Of a stretch of 64,000 bases of DNA, positions 33,101 to 38,404 are shown one piece after another. Source of the DNA: Lytechinus variegatus (Eukaryota > Echinodermata > Echinoidea > Temnopleuroida > Toxopneustidae); NCBI RefSeq assembly GCF_018143015.1, contig NC_054756.1, positions 17,392,402 through 17,456,401 on the forward strand, in the 5' to 3' direction. The notes under the pieces were generated by a model. That model made no database searches and had not been told where the DNA came from. It saw only the letters and a program-made list of their open reading frames with translations. Within the stretch, counting starts at the first letter, position 1; every line of letters begins with the position of its first letter. The position numbers were made by a program, and so were the translations under genes.

Positions 33101-33898
33101 TCAAAGTCCACTATGAAACCACATGCGTTGTGCGAGGTTAGTATTACTAACCTCGCATGTTGTGTGAGTGGTCTCGGCTAAGCGAATCAGAGATCGCTGA
33201 TTGCCTGCCAATCGCGCAGATCACGTTATGACTATGTGTCACCGATCGGCCATTTTTGTTATGAATTGTAACAAAATGGCCGATCGAAACGGGGGTAGGA
33301 GAGAATTTTTTGAGGTTCCAGTCTGTGCCCAGATCATGTCAGAAAAACTGCCACTCGTTAGACCATCATCCACATACATGACATAATCGTGGTAAGTGCT
33401 TAATTTCTCTTTTAACTATTTATTCAGAGAATTATTTTGACCATACTACACGCTTGTCAGGTACGTATGCCAAATTGCATGTAAGGTCCTGGGTTAGCAA
33501 TGCGCATGCTTTAATATATACATGTAGGCCTAGGCCTACTTTACTTATTTCATTACTGACAAATATTGGCTTTTGGCAGTGGCTGGATCTAAAAGAAAAA
33601 CAAAAGAAAATGTGTCTGATAAGAGTAAAAGACTGAATTTACAGAATTCGGTGATACGATCCACTGACACACATGCATGTAACATCATCATGGATCATGA
33701 AATTCATCATGGCAATGTCATGGATAAAAAAAAAGGAAGCTGAAAGCTGAATTGTGTACGGAATGACTGACAAAAATTTGTACGAGTGGGACTGAAATAT
33801 AATTGAATGAACTGAAGTGAACGAACCTGCTTTATATTTCCCGGGAGCTTTCCCCAAGGATAGTTGTTTCTGATGTGAAATTCTACTTCTGAATTCAT
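4731..33898 (-). CDS. FAM91A1: FAM91A1 orthologue, complete 20-exon coding region
   Basis: Spliced gene encoding a FAM91 family protein. In human cells FAM91A1 is a trans-Golgi/endosome trafficking factor that works with TBC1D23 and with the WDR11 complex to capture endosome-derived vesicles carrying golgin-binding cargo. Twenty exons joined at GT/AG sites with consistent phases give 2586 nt, that is 861 residues plus stop, against about 838 in human. The N-terminal FAM91 domain covers roughly residues 8-310 (opens [41 protein letters not shown]). The C-terminal FAM91 domain covers roughly 370 to the end ([42 protein letters not shown]). Two acidic/serine-rich linkers differ most from vertebrates (exons 10 and 18). 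The start ATG has G at -3 and matches the family N-terminus. No signal peptide or membrane segment. Junctions were placed by eye without transcript support. Confidence 0.93.
4881..5723 (-). other. FAM91A1 intron 19
   Basis: AT-rich intron with a three-copy 14-bp repeat at 4971-5012. No other element recognised. Confidence 0.6.
4971..5012. repeat. 14-bp tandem repeat x3
   Basis: Unit GCAAGAAAAAACAT, three perfect copies inside FAM91A1 intron 19. Confidence 0.85.
5724..5945 (-). CDS. FAM91A1: FAM91A1 coding exon 19
   Basis: Residues 739-812, phase 0 at both ends. [18 protein letters not shown] and [16 protein letters not shown] match the human C-terminal domain almost residue for residue (human WVPLELCFGIPLF and [16 protein letters not shown]). 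This is the most conserved part of the C-terminal domain. Confidence 0.95.
5946..7259 (-). other. FAM91A1 intron 18
   Basis: No coding exon, RNA gene or clear transposon seen. ORFs of 76-80 codons on the plus strand (6748-6978, 7026-7268) lack domains and the second overlaps exon 18 on the opposite strand, so they are not called. Confidence 0.5.
7260..7585 (-). CDS. FAM91A1: FAM91A1 coding exon 18
   Basis: Residues 630-738. The conserved start ([29 protein letters not shown]) aligns with human 'LRNRVDLQHLCGYVTMLN'. It is followed by about 75 residues of acidic, Ser/Gln-rich linker ([30 protein letters not shown]). This linker is longer than the vertebrate one and probably disordered. Largest exon of the gene. 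Confidence 0.93.
8330..8460 (+). repeat. SINE-like 3' segment
   Basis: The segment 'acctggtacccattcacctc' followed by 'ctgggttgagtgaagcacaatgtgg' resembles the body of tRNA-derived SINEs and has a relative in reverse orientation at about 22985-23060. No tRNA-like head is visible, so it is a partial copy. Confidence 0.4.
8519..9025. mobile_element. Non-autonomous hAT-like element, CAGGGTTCCCAC ends
   Basis: About 43 bp at the left end (CAGGGTTCCCACAGAAATTT onward) are repeated in inverted form at the right end (...AAATTTCTGGGGGGAACCCTG) with few mismatches. CAGGG termini fit hAT-type elements, but I could not find a matching 8-bp target duplication. No transposase. The interior has repeated 'ttccatgact' words. 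A related terminus lies at 10130-10240. Confidence 0.6.
9795..10100. repeat. Two-copy ~188-bp direct repeat
   Basis: 'catcttggatttttgaacat' at 9799 recurs at 9987 as 'catcttggaattttgaacat', and both are followed by 'accatggtttagacac' / 'accatagtttagacac'. Non-coding tandem duplication in intron 17. Confidence 0.6.
10130..10240 (-). mobile_element. Solo terminus of the CAGGGTTCCCAC family
   Basis: Ends GTGGGAACCCTG and is rich in 'ttttccatgac' words like the 8519-9025 element. No partner end found nearby, so it is a fragment. Confidence 0.4.
10935..11030 (-). mobile_element. tRNA-derived SINE head, minus strand
   Basis: Read on the minus strand it starts GGAGGCATCGTGGTCTAGTG (box A-like) and continues to GGGATGTGGGTTGGAATC (box B-like). 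The fold is tRNA-like without an intact acceptor stem, so this is a SINE promoter region rather than a tRNA gene. Confidence 0.5.
11091..11160 (-). CDS. FAM91A1: FAM91A1 coding exon 17
   Basis: Residues 607-630. [20 protein letters not shown] corresponds to human '[20 protein letters not shown]'. Acceptor TTGCAG, donor GTATGT, ends in phase 1. Confidence 0.93.
12002..12158. mobile_element. Foldback MITE (GGGGCCTGTTGCATAAAAC ends)
   Basis: Near-perfect inverted ends: GGGGCCTGTTGCATAAAACT and AGTTTTATGCAACAGGCCCC. Inner arms also pair ('gagaaaactcaggtt' / 'aacctgagtttcc'). 157 bp, no coding capacity. Confidence 0.75.
12185..12500. repeat. TGGTCTAA/TTAGACCA foldback repeat
   Basis: The left half repeats TGGTCTAA-type words (for example 'catttggtctaac') and the right half repeats their complement ('attagaccaaatttaaagta'), giving a degenerate foldback of about 315 bp. 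Mobile origin likely but ends unclear. Confidence 0.5.
12596..12709 (-). CDS. FAM91A1: FAM91A1 coding exon 16
   Basis: Residues 569-606, phase 0-0. [20 protein letters not shown] and [12 protein letters not shown] match human '[20 protein letters not shown]' and 'NDALTHSAVLIQ'. Confidence 0.95.
13318..13509 (-). mobile_element. tRNA-derived SINE, minus strand
   Basis: On the minus strand the head reads GGTCTGTACAGTTGGTAGAG (box A-like) and then GACCCGGGGTTGATTCCCAC (box B-like). The body 'taagccattaatcctcatta' follows. Pol III-type SINE organisation; no intact tRNA fold. Confidence 0.6.
13786..14092. repeat. (TAAA)n microsatellite
   Basis: About 300 bp of TAAA tetranucleotides, nearly perfect from about 13977 to 14070 and interrupted (ATGAATAA variants) on the left. 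A complementary tract lies in intron 4. Confidence 0.95.
14143..14253 (-). CDS. FAM91A1: FAM91A1 coding exon 15
   Basis: Residues 532-568, phase 0-0. [20 protein letters not shown] and [13 protein letters not shown] match human 'VWFKLYIYHVTGQGPPSLLL' and 'KGTRLRKLPDIFQ'. Confidence 0.95.
14254..15503 (-). other. FAM91A1 intron 14
   Basis: Contains a half copy of the TTTCATAAAGC foldback family (about 14624-14678), the foldback element 14818-14983 and a CT-rich stretch at about 15170-15220. Nothing else recognised. Confidence 0.5.
14818..14983. mobile_element. Foldback MITE (TTTCATGAAAGGACRT family)
   Basis: Left GGGGAGCGTTTCATGAAAGG; right end TGATGAAACACTCCCC is its partner. Inner arms carry ATGTCGGACG and its relatives (ATGTCAGATCTGACAT palindrome). 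The middle 'ccatggtaacagtgcc' is shared with 3730-3862. Confidence 0.6.
15504..15591 (-). CDS. FAM91A1: FAM91A1 coding exon 14
   Basis: Residues 502-531. [20 protein letters not shown] then HIGPAIPE, nearly identical to human in this core of the C-terminal domain. Enters in phase 2 (GA|G) and leaves in phase 0. Confidence 0.96.
15592..17565 (-). other. FAM91A1 intron 13
   Basis: Dominated by the 1037-bp inverted-end element 15840-16876. The remainder is AT-rich, with a short SINE-like stretch around 17340-17400 ('gtgctcaaggcgcataaaga'). No exon seen. Confidence 0.5.
15840..16876. mobile_element. 1.04-kb TA-flanked inverted-repeat element
   Basis: About 28-bp terminal inverted repeats: left CCGTAAGTAACGGTGTATTA and right TAATACACCGTTACTTACGG, essentially perfect, each bordered by TA (15838-15839, 16877-16878). 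TA target duplications are typical of Tc1/mariner-like elements. A second motif, GGGGGTGCGGTTTATACACG, lies subterminally at both ends in the same orientation. No ORF above about 80 codons, so it is non-autonomous. It also contains a T17 run. Confidence 0.75.
17566..17694 (-). CDS. FAM91A1: FAM91A1 coding exon 13
   Basis: Residues 459-502. [20 protein letters not shown] matches human '[20 protein letters not shown]'. The preceding [17 protein letters not shown] is variable. Ends in phase 2. Confidence 0.94.
17695..18554 (-). other. FAM91A1 intron 12
   Basis: AT-rich intron; no transposon or exon recognised. Confidence 0.5.
18555..18640 (-). CDS. FAM91A1: FAM91A1 coding exon 12
   Basis: Residues 431-459. 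[20 protein letters not shown] matches human '[20 protein letters not shown]'. The terminal Arg codon AG|A is split across the intron. Confidence 0.94.
18641..19066 (-). other. FAM91A1 intron 11
   Basis: No recognisable element. Confidence 0.5.
19067..19153 (-). CDS. FAM91A1: FAM91A1 coding exon 11
   Basis: Residues 402-430, phase 0-0. [20 protein letters not shown] is identical to human over 20 residues; then SFLAELDR. Confidence 0.96.
19154..19674 (-). other. FAM91A1 intron 10
   Basis: Contains only the foldback element 19396-19549. Confidence 0.55.
19396..19549. mobile_element. Foldback MITE (AACTTTGTCATTATGGCA arms)
   Basis: The arms 'gttgtaactttgtcattatg' and its complement 'cataatggcaaagttacaac' pair, and the right end reads ATGAAACGGACCC. 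About 154 bp, no ORF. Confidence 0.6.
19675..19909 (-). CDS. FAM91A1: FAM91A1 coding exon 10
   Basis: Residues 323-401. A Ser/Asp-rich linker ([19 protein letters not shown]) leads into the invariant [20 protein letters not shown], identical to human. It joins the N- and C-terminal FAM91 domains. Confidence 0.95.
19910..20164 (-). other. FAM91A1 intron 9
   Basis: 255-bp intron; nothing recognised. Confidence 0.5.
20165..20319 (-). CDS. FAM91A1: FAM91A1 coding exon 9
   Basis: Residues 272-323. [20 protein letters not shown] then [20 protein letters not shown] match human 'ANVLEIDLSLVKNAVSMYCR' and 'LGFAHKKGQVINLDQLHSSW'. Ends in phase 2. Confidence 0.95.
20320..21372 (-). other. FAM91A1 intron 8
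   Basis: Mostly a degenerate ~25-bp AT-rich minisatellite (about 20325-21010). A LINE/SINE-type tail ('taataataattggatttata', about 20395-20460) is embedded near its start. Confidence 0.55.
20325..21010. repeat. Degenerate ~25-bp AT-rich minisatellite
   Basis: Variants of TTGCAATCATATCAAATAAT recur many times (for example near 20620-20770 and 20890-21000), in one orientation, beginning directly next to the exon 9 acceptor. Spacing is irregular. Confidence 0.6.
21373..21479 (-). CDS. FAM91A1: FAM91A1 coding exon 8
   Basis: Residues 236-271. [20 protein letters not shown] then [15 protein letters not shown], near-identical to human. Confidence 0.96.
21480..21952 (-). other. FAM91A1 intron 7
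   Basis: No recognisable element. Confidence 0.5.
21953..22015 (-). CDS. FAM91A1: FAM91A1 coding exon 7
   Basis: Residues 215-236. [20 protein letters not shown] matches human 'LYNKGFIYLDVPISDDSCIA'. Short 63-nt exon with both ends in phase 1. Confidence 0.93.
22016..22581 (-). other. FAM91A1 intron 6
   Basis: No recognisable element. Confidence 0.5.
22582..22672 (-). CDS. FAM91A1: FAM91A1 coding exon 6
   Basis: Residues 185-215. [20 protein letters not shown] then MDYYIVH, matching human 'LPEKCAVDKIIDSGPQLSGS' and 'LDYNVVH'. Ends in phase 1. Confidence 0.94.
22673..23763 (-). other. FAM91A1 intron 5
   Basis: Contains a G-run at about 22735-22747, a reverse SINE-like tail at about 22985-23060 and the four-unit tandem array 23050-23760. 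Confidence 0.6.
23050..23760. repeat. Four-unit ~177-bp tandem array carrying copies of the exon 5 donor
   Basis: The marker 'aaaaccatggtactaatatc' starts at 23093, 23270, 23448 and 23625, giving periods of 177, 178 and 177 bp. At 23228, 23406 and 23583 the units contain 'taccctgatgtcatcctcag', which also occurs (one base changed) at the true exon 5 end at 23761. Each unit thus repeats the last ~23 nt of exon 5 plus its GT donor (minus strand). Units are nearly identical, so expansion is recent. Long ORFs here simply read through the repeat. Confidence 0.9.
23764..23880 (-). CDS. FAM91A1: FAM91A1 coding exon 5
   Basis: Residues 146-184, phase 0-0. [20 protein letters not shown] and [17 protein letters not shown] match human 'KFFRRKTARDLLPIKPVEIA' and '[17 protein letters not shown]'. 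Its last ~23 nt and donor are copied three more times in the adjacent tandem array. Confidence 0.95.
23881..26547 (-). other. FAM91A1 intron 4
   Basis: Contains the (TTTA)n tract at 24006-24240, many TACATGTA/ACATGTAC words and a C-run at about 26028-26042. No exon or transposon recognised in the remaining ~2 kb. Confidence 0.5.
24006..24240. repeat. (TTTA)n microsatellite with (TTGA)n segment
   Basis: Near-perfect TTTA repeats to about 24113, then TTGA repeats to about 24150, then interrupted TTTA/TTCA repeats. Confidence 0.95.
26548..26615 (-). CDS. FAM91A1: FAM91A1 coding exon 4
   Basis: Residues 123-145. [20 protein letters not shown] is almost identical to human. Starts with GT completing the split Cys codon of exon 3. 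Confidence 0.95.
26616..27036 (-). other. FAM91A1 intron 3
   Basis: No recognisable element. Confidence 0.5.
27037..27246 (-). CDS. FAM91A1: FAM91A1 coding exon 3
   Basis: Residues 53-123. [40 protein letters not shown] and [15 protein letters not shown] are near-identical to human and form the core of the N-terminal FAM91 domain. Confidence 0.96.
27247..28427 (-). other. FAM91A1 intron 2
   Basis: No recognisable element in 1.2 kb. Confidence 0.5.
28428..28512 (-). CDS. FAM91A1: FAM91A1 coding exon 2
   Basis: Residues 25-53. [20 protein letters not shown] matches human 'EYEKQVVLYSIRNQLRYRNN'. Acceptor ATTGCAG, donor GTAAGT, ends in phase 1. Confidence 0.94.
28673..28889. mobile_element. 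Foldback MITE with long arms (AAGGCGTGGTCACACCGC)
   Basis: Left AAGGCGTGGTCACACCGCCC continues into GTTGGAGCGGTCGTGGAGCG. The right end is the complement, ending GGCGGTGTGACCAGGCCTT. Arms of about 50 bp surround a short AT-rich loop. Confidence 0.75.
28920..29190 (+). mobile_element. 5'-truncated CR1/L2-like LINE, 3' end
   Basis: Encodes [20 protein letters not shown], matching the C-terminal motif in the larger LINE at 46-47 kb (ERTFAHAGPFAWNSLPRTIK). It ends with 'gagcgccttgggcaaaatgg' and an (ATT)n tail, typical of this clade. Only the last ~270 bp remain. Confidence 0.65.
29286..29448. mobile_element. Foldback MITE, TTTCATAAAGC family
   Basis: Left GGGTGTTTCATAAAGCTGTA, right end ACTTACGAACAGCCTTATGA. 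Same interior as the 1.9-2.6 kb copies ('gcgatggtttagcatgttag'). Confidence 0.6.
30000..32077. mobile_element. 2.1-kb element with ATACCGGTAT-rich inverted ends
   Basis: Left CGGTACACTAAGCTTTTTCG and right CGAAAAAGCTTACGGTACAC are an imperfect inverted pair. Subterminal regions on both sides are full of ATACCGGTAT and GGTATTGAA words (30022-30140, 31995-32060). The interior holds a ~130-bp duplication and no long ORF. Target duplication not clear. Confidence 0.5.
30605..30800. repeat. Two-copy ~130-bp repeat with poly-T/G centre
   Basis: 'ttgacagacaaaccacaggg' (about 30616) recurs as 'attgacaaaccacagggatt' (about 30750). Each is followed by 'tttctttatgcaa' and 'ggactgctctt', with T and G homopolymers between. 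Confidence 0.6.
32445..32667. mobile_element. Foldback MITE with ~95-bp arms
   Basis: Left GGTAGGCACTTAAGAACCAA and right TTGGTTCTTAAGTGCCTACC are perfect complements. Pairing extends inward past CTCGTAAAATTATGTCACTC to GATCGTGGTCGTGCGTGTTC. The loop is only about 35 bp, so the element is nearly all hairpin. Confidence 0.85.
33131..33157. repeat. 13-bp perfect hairpin
   Basis: TGCGAGGTTAGTA and its complement are separated by one base. Function unknown; perhaps the core of a small foldback. Confidence 0.6.
33243..33286. repeat. Imperfect hairpin around CGATCGGCCATTTT
   Basis: CGATCGGCCATTTTTGTT pairs with AACAAAATGGCCGATCG with one bulged base, 44 bp in all, about 540 bp inside intron 1 from exon 1. 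Confidence 0.6.
33827..33898 (-). CDS. FAM91A1: FAM91A1 coding exon 1 (start codon)
   Basis: Residues 1-24. [20 protein letters not shown] matches human 'VEFHIRHNYPWNKLPANVRQ', and human also starts four residues earlier with an ATG, supporting this start. G at position -3. The donor GTTCGT is weaker than the others. No 5' UTR exon or promoter could be identified. Confidence 0.92.
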
Positions 33899-34070
33899 AG
33901 CTGCGCTCTTTCATAACATATTTCTTATCATGTGCAATAAGTGGAACATTCACTTCAAAATTGTTGTTTTATAGAGATGTTAAATGGAACAATGTATCGC
34001 ACTTCAATCAGCTGAAGTTAGCTTCTCATCTCGTCGAGTTGTATGGTATCGGCGATATTTTTACTACTGA

Positions 34071-34190
34071 GGTGCCGTAAAGGCCGTAAGGCGCCTGCCT
34101 ATACATGGAAAGTCCGGGGTTCGATCCCCGGTCGCGGCACCTATGCCCATGAGCAAGGCATTTAATCTACAATGCTCTTTTATTTTTCTT
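34071..34190 (+). mobile_element. tRNA-derived SINE (head and start of body)
   Basis: GGTGCCG at the start pairs with CGGCACC at 34135-34141, and the box B/T-arm (CCGGGGTTCGATCCCCGG) is perfect. D-arm and anticodon arm are degenerate and the box A consensus is not intact. The sequence continues into 'tgcccatgagcaaggcattt', a typical SINE body. Too decayed for a functional tRNA. Confidence 0.65.
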
Positions 34191-34417
34191 TTCAAATAAA
34201 TGGAAATGCTATATGCATTATTGTTAACTAGGTATCCAATTGTTTAAAAAAACTATAGAGCCCTATGATTGTTGCGGATGATTTTTTTTTCTCTCCCCAC
34301 CTTGCTCGGATCCTTATGCTCTCTCTCATTTCCTCTCTCTCTCTTTCAATTAAGATGATGTATATTATACTATAATTTTTAGTAAAAATAACAACCGTTC
34401 AAACTCCAAAAGATTAA

Positions 34418-34970
34418 AGGTCAAGTCCACCTCAGAAAAATATTTAGTTTGAATCAAATTTCATCAGAATCGGATGTAAATTAAGAAAGTTATGACATTT
34501 CAAAGTTTTGCTTATATTTAACAAAATAGTTAAAAGAACGAGTCAGTTACATCCAAATGGGAGAGTCGATGATGTCACTCACGTTTATTTCTTTTGTTTT
34601 TATTGTTTGAATTATACAATATTTCAATTTTTACGAATTTGACGATAAGGACCTCCTTGCCCGAAGCACAAAATGTTAAAATAATGGAATTCCACGTGTT
34701 CAGGGGGAATGGAACTTCATTTTATATGACAATGACGATATTTCATATAATAATTAAAACAAAAGCAGTGAGGGATGTCATCAGTTCCTCATTTGCATAC
34801 CGACCGAGATGTGCATGTAACTGTTTTGTGAAATGAAGCGAAACTTTAAAATGTCATAACTTTCTTATTTTACATCCGATTTTGATCATGTTCATGAAAT
34901 TTTCAGTGGTATGCTAGTTGAATTTTTCTCTTTTTATTCAAATCGACTTTTTGTTGGGATGGAATTGTCC
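34418..34970. mobile_element. TTAA-type MITE (AGGTCAAGTCCACC ends), copy 1
   Basis: TTAA at 34414-34417 precedes AGGTCAAGTCCACCTC. The right end is decayed (GGGATGGAATTGTCCT, then TTGA). Both ends carry subterminal inverted segments ('aatcggatgtaaattaagaa' and its relative near 34860). The better-preserved copy is at 54140-54640. Confidence 0.6.
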
Positions 34971-35179
34971 TTGAAAGAAGTGCAAGTGAAGTAAAGCATG
35001 GATACATGATTGCAGGTAATGTTCAAGATTCAAGATTCATTTATTGGTCAACAGGGGCGTCGATCCATTTTTCAGATGGGGGGGGGGGGGTCATGACTGA
35101 ACGTTTGAAAGGTGCTCGATCACAAAAAACAAAGTTTTACATCCGCCTACCATTGCTCTCTTCATCCATTTCTTTACAA

Positions 35180-36133
35180 TATATTATATAAATAGTGTAC
35201 AATCTATTGTACAATATACTGGATTATATGTACGACAAATATAAAATTATCCCGAGTGCAGGTTTATTTCACCGAGGCCGAAGGCCGAGGTGAAATAGGC
35301 TTGCACGAGGGATAACTTTATATTTGGAGTTCATATAGTCCAGTAATATTCATTGTATGATAGAACGTTCACTATTTATTATAGTAAATAGATCCCTCAA
35401 TCTAAGCCCCCCATCATGGATTTTACCATAGTCTAGATCTAGATGGCATACGTTCTTCTTACTTTATATTTGTGAAATTCCAATTGAACACGATGTTCAA
35501 TTTGTCGTCTGCTGCAAGGGGTTAAACCACGTAAATTTGTATTTCTATCTGCTATCGGAAATTATAAAAATGCTACTTTGGGAAATCGATATACAAATAT
35601 ATCGATTGAAAACAAATTAATCGATATTCTCCCCATTCATTTAACACGGGTTTTGCCATCCAAAAATCGAAAGTTATATTGTACATATGTACAATATAAC
35701 TTTTTGAAGGGAGGTCACGTGGTACCAATCCAGCCAATCACAGCTCGTATTTTACTACCACTATTTACTATATATATATATATATTATATAAATAGTGTA
35801 CAATCTATTGTACAATATACTGGATTATATGTACGACAAATATAAAATTATCCCGAGTGCAGGTTTATTTCACCGAGGCCGAAGGCCGAGGTGAAATAGG
35901 CTTGCACGAGGGATAATTTTATATTTGGAGTTCATATAGTGCAGTAATATTGTATGATAGAACGTTCACTATTTATTATAGTAAATAGATCCCTTAATCT
36001 AAGCCCCCCCATCATGGATTTTGCCATCCAAAAATCGAAAGTTATATTGTACATATGTACAATATAACTTTTTGAAGGGAGGTCACGTGGTACAAATCCA
36101 GCCAATCACAGCTCGTATTTTACTACCACTATT

Positions 36134-36140
<7 letters not shown>
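35180..36140. repeat. Internal direct duplication within the hAT-like element
   Basis: 'gtgtacaatctattgtacaa' starts at about 35197 and again at about 35798. Both copies run through the CCGAGG hairpin to 'cagctcgtattttactacca' and a TA tract. The second copy lacks roughly 200 bp of the middle (about 35420-35650). Confidence 0.8.

Positions 36141-36170
<30 letters not shown>
36138..36170. repeat. (TA)n microsatellite
   Basis: About 33 bp of alternating TA at the end of the second internal duplication. Confidence 0.95.
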
Positions 36171-36173
<3 letters not shown>

Positions 36174-36792
36174 CTCATGAGAAAGAGATACATCTCTCAC
36201 CAGCAAATTAATGCGAGCGCAAAGCGCGAGCTGAAATTTTTTATTATACTGAACTGAAAACAGGAAAAAGGTATTGTTTAAGACTGTTAGTAGTAACTCA
36301 TGAGGAGGATACATATCTCACTACACAGATGATGCGAGCGCGAAGCGCGAGCTGAAAATTTTGATATTTCGATCTGAAACAAATTGACAGTTTAATGGGC
36401 GTGTTAATAACAAACAAGATATATATCTAACAAAAGATTATTGCAAACCGAAGCGGGAGTTCTTTTGGGGTTTAGAACTGAAAACGGGACATTCTATTTA
36501 CCTAATAAATCATGAAAAGTATGGGTTCTTGCTTCAGAAATTATGCGAACGCGAAGCACGAGCCGAAAATTTTTAAATTGTAATCTGAAAACCGGACATT
36601 TTTAGCACGATTTTAAGTAAAGAACGAGTTGTGTATATCAATCTCGCTTGCTGATTTCTGTGTTACATGACAATCCTATTTAATTTTTGCACACATTTGG
36701 AATTATTGGGGGGCAAAACGATGTTTGCCCCCCCAATATTTTCATTGGTGGGGCTATCGCCCCCCCCCTGGATCGACGCCTCTGTTGGTCAA

Positions 36793-38404
36793 TGTACGAA
36801 TACAATAAAGACATTTGGTTTCAAATGGTTTTTAACAATCATATGCACAGAGATGAAAAGTGCAATATATCACAATGAAACACTTTACACGAACAATCAC
36901 GATAAATTATCAATATCTGTCGGCAATTACTTTAATACCCATAAATAAATTTTATGTGTCAATTTTGATGATTGTGATAACAGTGTTTACGCTCAATTCC
37001 AACAAGCGGTCCAATGCCCCCGTCAATAAAAAAAACCCATCTATGTAGAGGGGTCTTTATTGTTGGCCTACTGACACTCGATGATTTTAATTTAAAAAAA
37101 TCTAATTTTAATTTTACGCGTCCCAAATTTTTCTACAACAATTTTTTTTTATCTACAACTAAAATTGGATAACATCTCACATCCAGTGATAAAATTTTAT
37201 CAATTGAGGAGGGCACTAGGAACGAATTTTGAAGACTGGATGTTGGTTAGGGAAAACAAATTGACATGCAAAGAAAAGGTGATTTTGGTCAGGAAAAAAG
37301 AAACAAGCCCCCTCCCCCCAAAAAAATAAATAAATAAATAAAATAAAAAAAATAGAATAGAATAAAAAACCTAAAAAAATCATGAAAATAAAGGAAATAT
37401 GGCTCATATATACAACTTCCACTTTTGAGCATACCAGCAAGGGCGTAGGCTGGTTTGAGTCTGGGGAGGTGGAACTTTACGGCATGGGGGCCGCGTGCAC
37501 ATCGTGGGCTGGTGTTCAAAGCAGAAAAAAGTGGTACAAATTCCGTTTTGCTTGCCAGCGTCGGAACTCCTCTGCCTCAGCGGGAGGATGCACGCGCACC
37601 CCCTCCCACAGCCTACGCCATTGACCAACCTGATTCCAGGGCGTGGTTCCTTTGGTGTATACCATTCTCAGTTATGCTCCCGCAGGGGCAATGCAAATGA
37701 GGGTTCATAATCTATGATGAGTTGACTCAGGATTGGAAAGGAATATTAATGTTGACAAGTCGGATCAGGTATGAACCTGTGTTGAGTCAAGGTCAAAACC
37801 CATAATAAGGCCGAAGGATTTAATGCCCAAGGCCAATAAGCCAGTTCGTAGTTCCTTTCTGCGCATGATAAAGAGATTCTACGCATGATCAGAAGAAGGT
37901 CATTTGCACTGAAGTGACATGGTGCTTTAAAATCTAATGAGATAAGCACCAACTTTGATGTCTTGATTATTCATATATTCTTTTGAATTGTCGTTTTCAT
38001 TTACATCCACAAAAAACAACAATGCTTCCACGAACGACTAGTATTTCACAGTTTGTCAAGTACATTGTGCAACATGCTAATATGCATTCAAAGTAGGAAT
38101 GCAACAAATACCTTCATTAAGCGTTCATTGGTGTGCTATTCTGGTCACCTGGTCTATTCAATTCCTTCATCCTGCTATGTAAGGCAAGCTTACGTAATAT
38201 CTTGCTTTGAAATCTGCCTATCATGATGAAAGAAATGAAAGGTCATTTGACCAAAATTTCCCATGAAGTAATTACGAACTGGTCTAATCCAAGGCATTGT
38301 AACTCAAGGCCAAGGCATTTCATACTACGATGCATGAAACAATCGCATATGGGCAATTTTTTTTTATAAACTAGCTGCGAGCAAAGATTTTGACCTTTAT
38401 GCAT
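36793..38404. other. Intergenic, no gene recognised
   Basis: AT-rich sequence with short homopolymers and an AAATAAAT run near 37320. ORFs up to about 93 codons lack domains. Confidence 0.45.

Larger units (their letters stand above)
28513..33826 (-). other. FAM91A1 intron 1, repeat-rich
   Basis: 5.3-kb first intron. Holds foldback elements (28673-28889, 29286-29448, 32445-32667), a plus-strand LINE 3' end (28920-29190), an ATACCGGTAT-rich inverted-end element (30000-32077), an internal ~130-bp duplication (about 30605-30800) and two hairpins (33131-33157, 33243-33286). No host exon found. Confidence 0.55.
35052..36784. mobile_element. 1.73-kb non-autonomous hAT-like element with perfect 8-bp TSD
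   Basis: Ends CAGGGGCGTCGATCCA and TGGATCGACGCCTCTG are inverted. They are flanked by identical 8-bp duplications TTGGTCAA at 35044-35051 and 36785-36792, the hallmark of hAT elements. No transposase ORF. The interior contains a direct duplication (about 35180-35780 and 35783-36140), a hairpin around CCGAGGCCGAAGGCCGAGG, a (TA)n tract, and GCGAGCGCGAAGCGCGAGC motifs at about 36205, 36331, 36455 and 36545. Confidence 0.88.

Noticed and set aside
34071..34141. A tRNA gene with perfect acceptor and T stems
   Set aside because: The D and anticodon arms are degenerate and box A is not intact, and a SINE body follows directly, so it is a tRNA-derived SINE.
37289..37710. Several overlapping 70-80 codon ORFs on both strands
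   Set aside because: Open frames on both strands at once without domains; likely chance or part of an unrecognised repeat.
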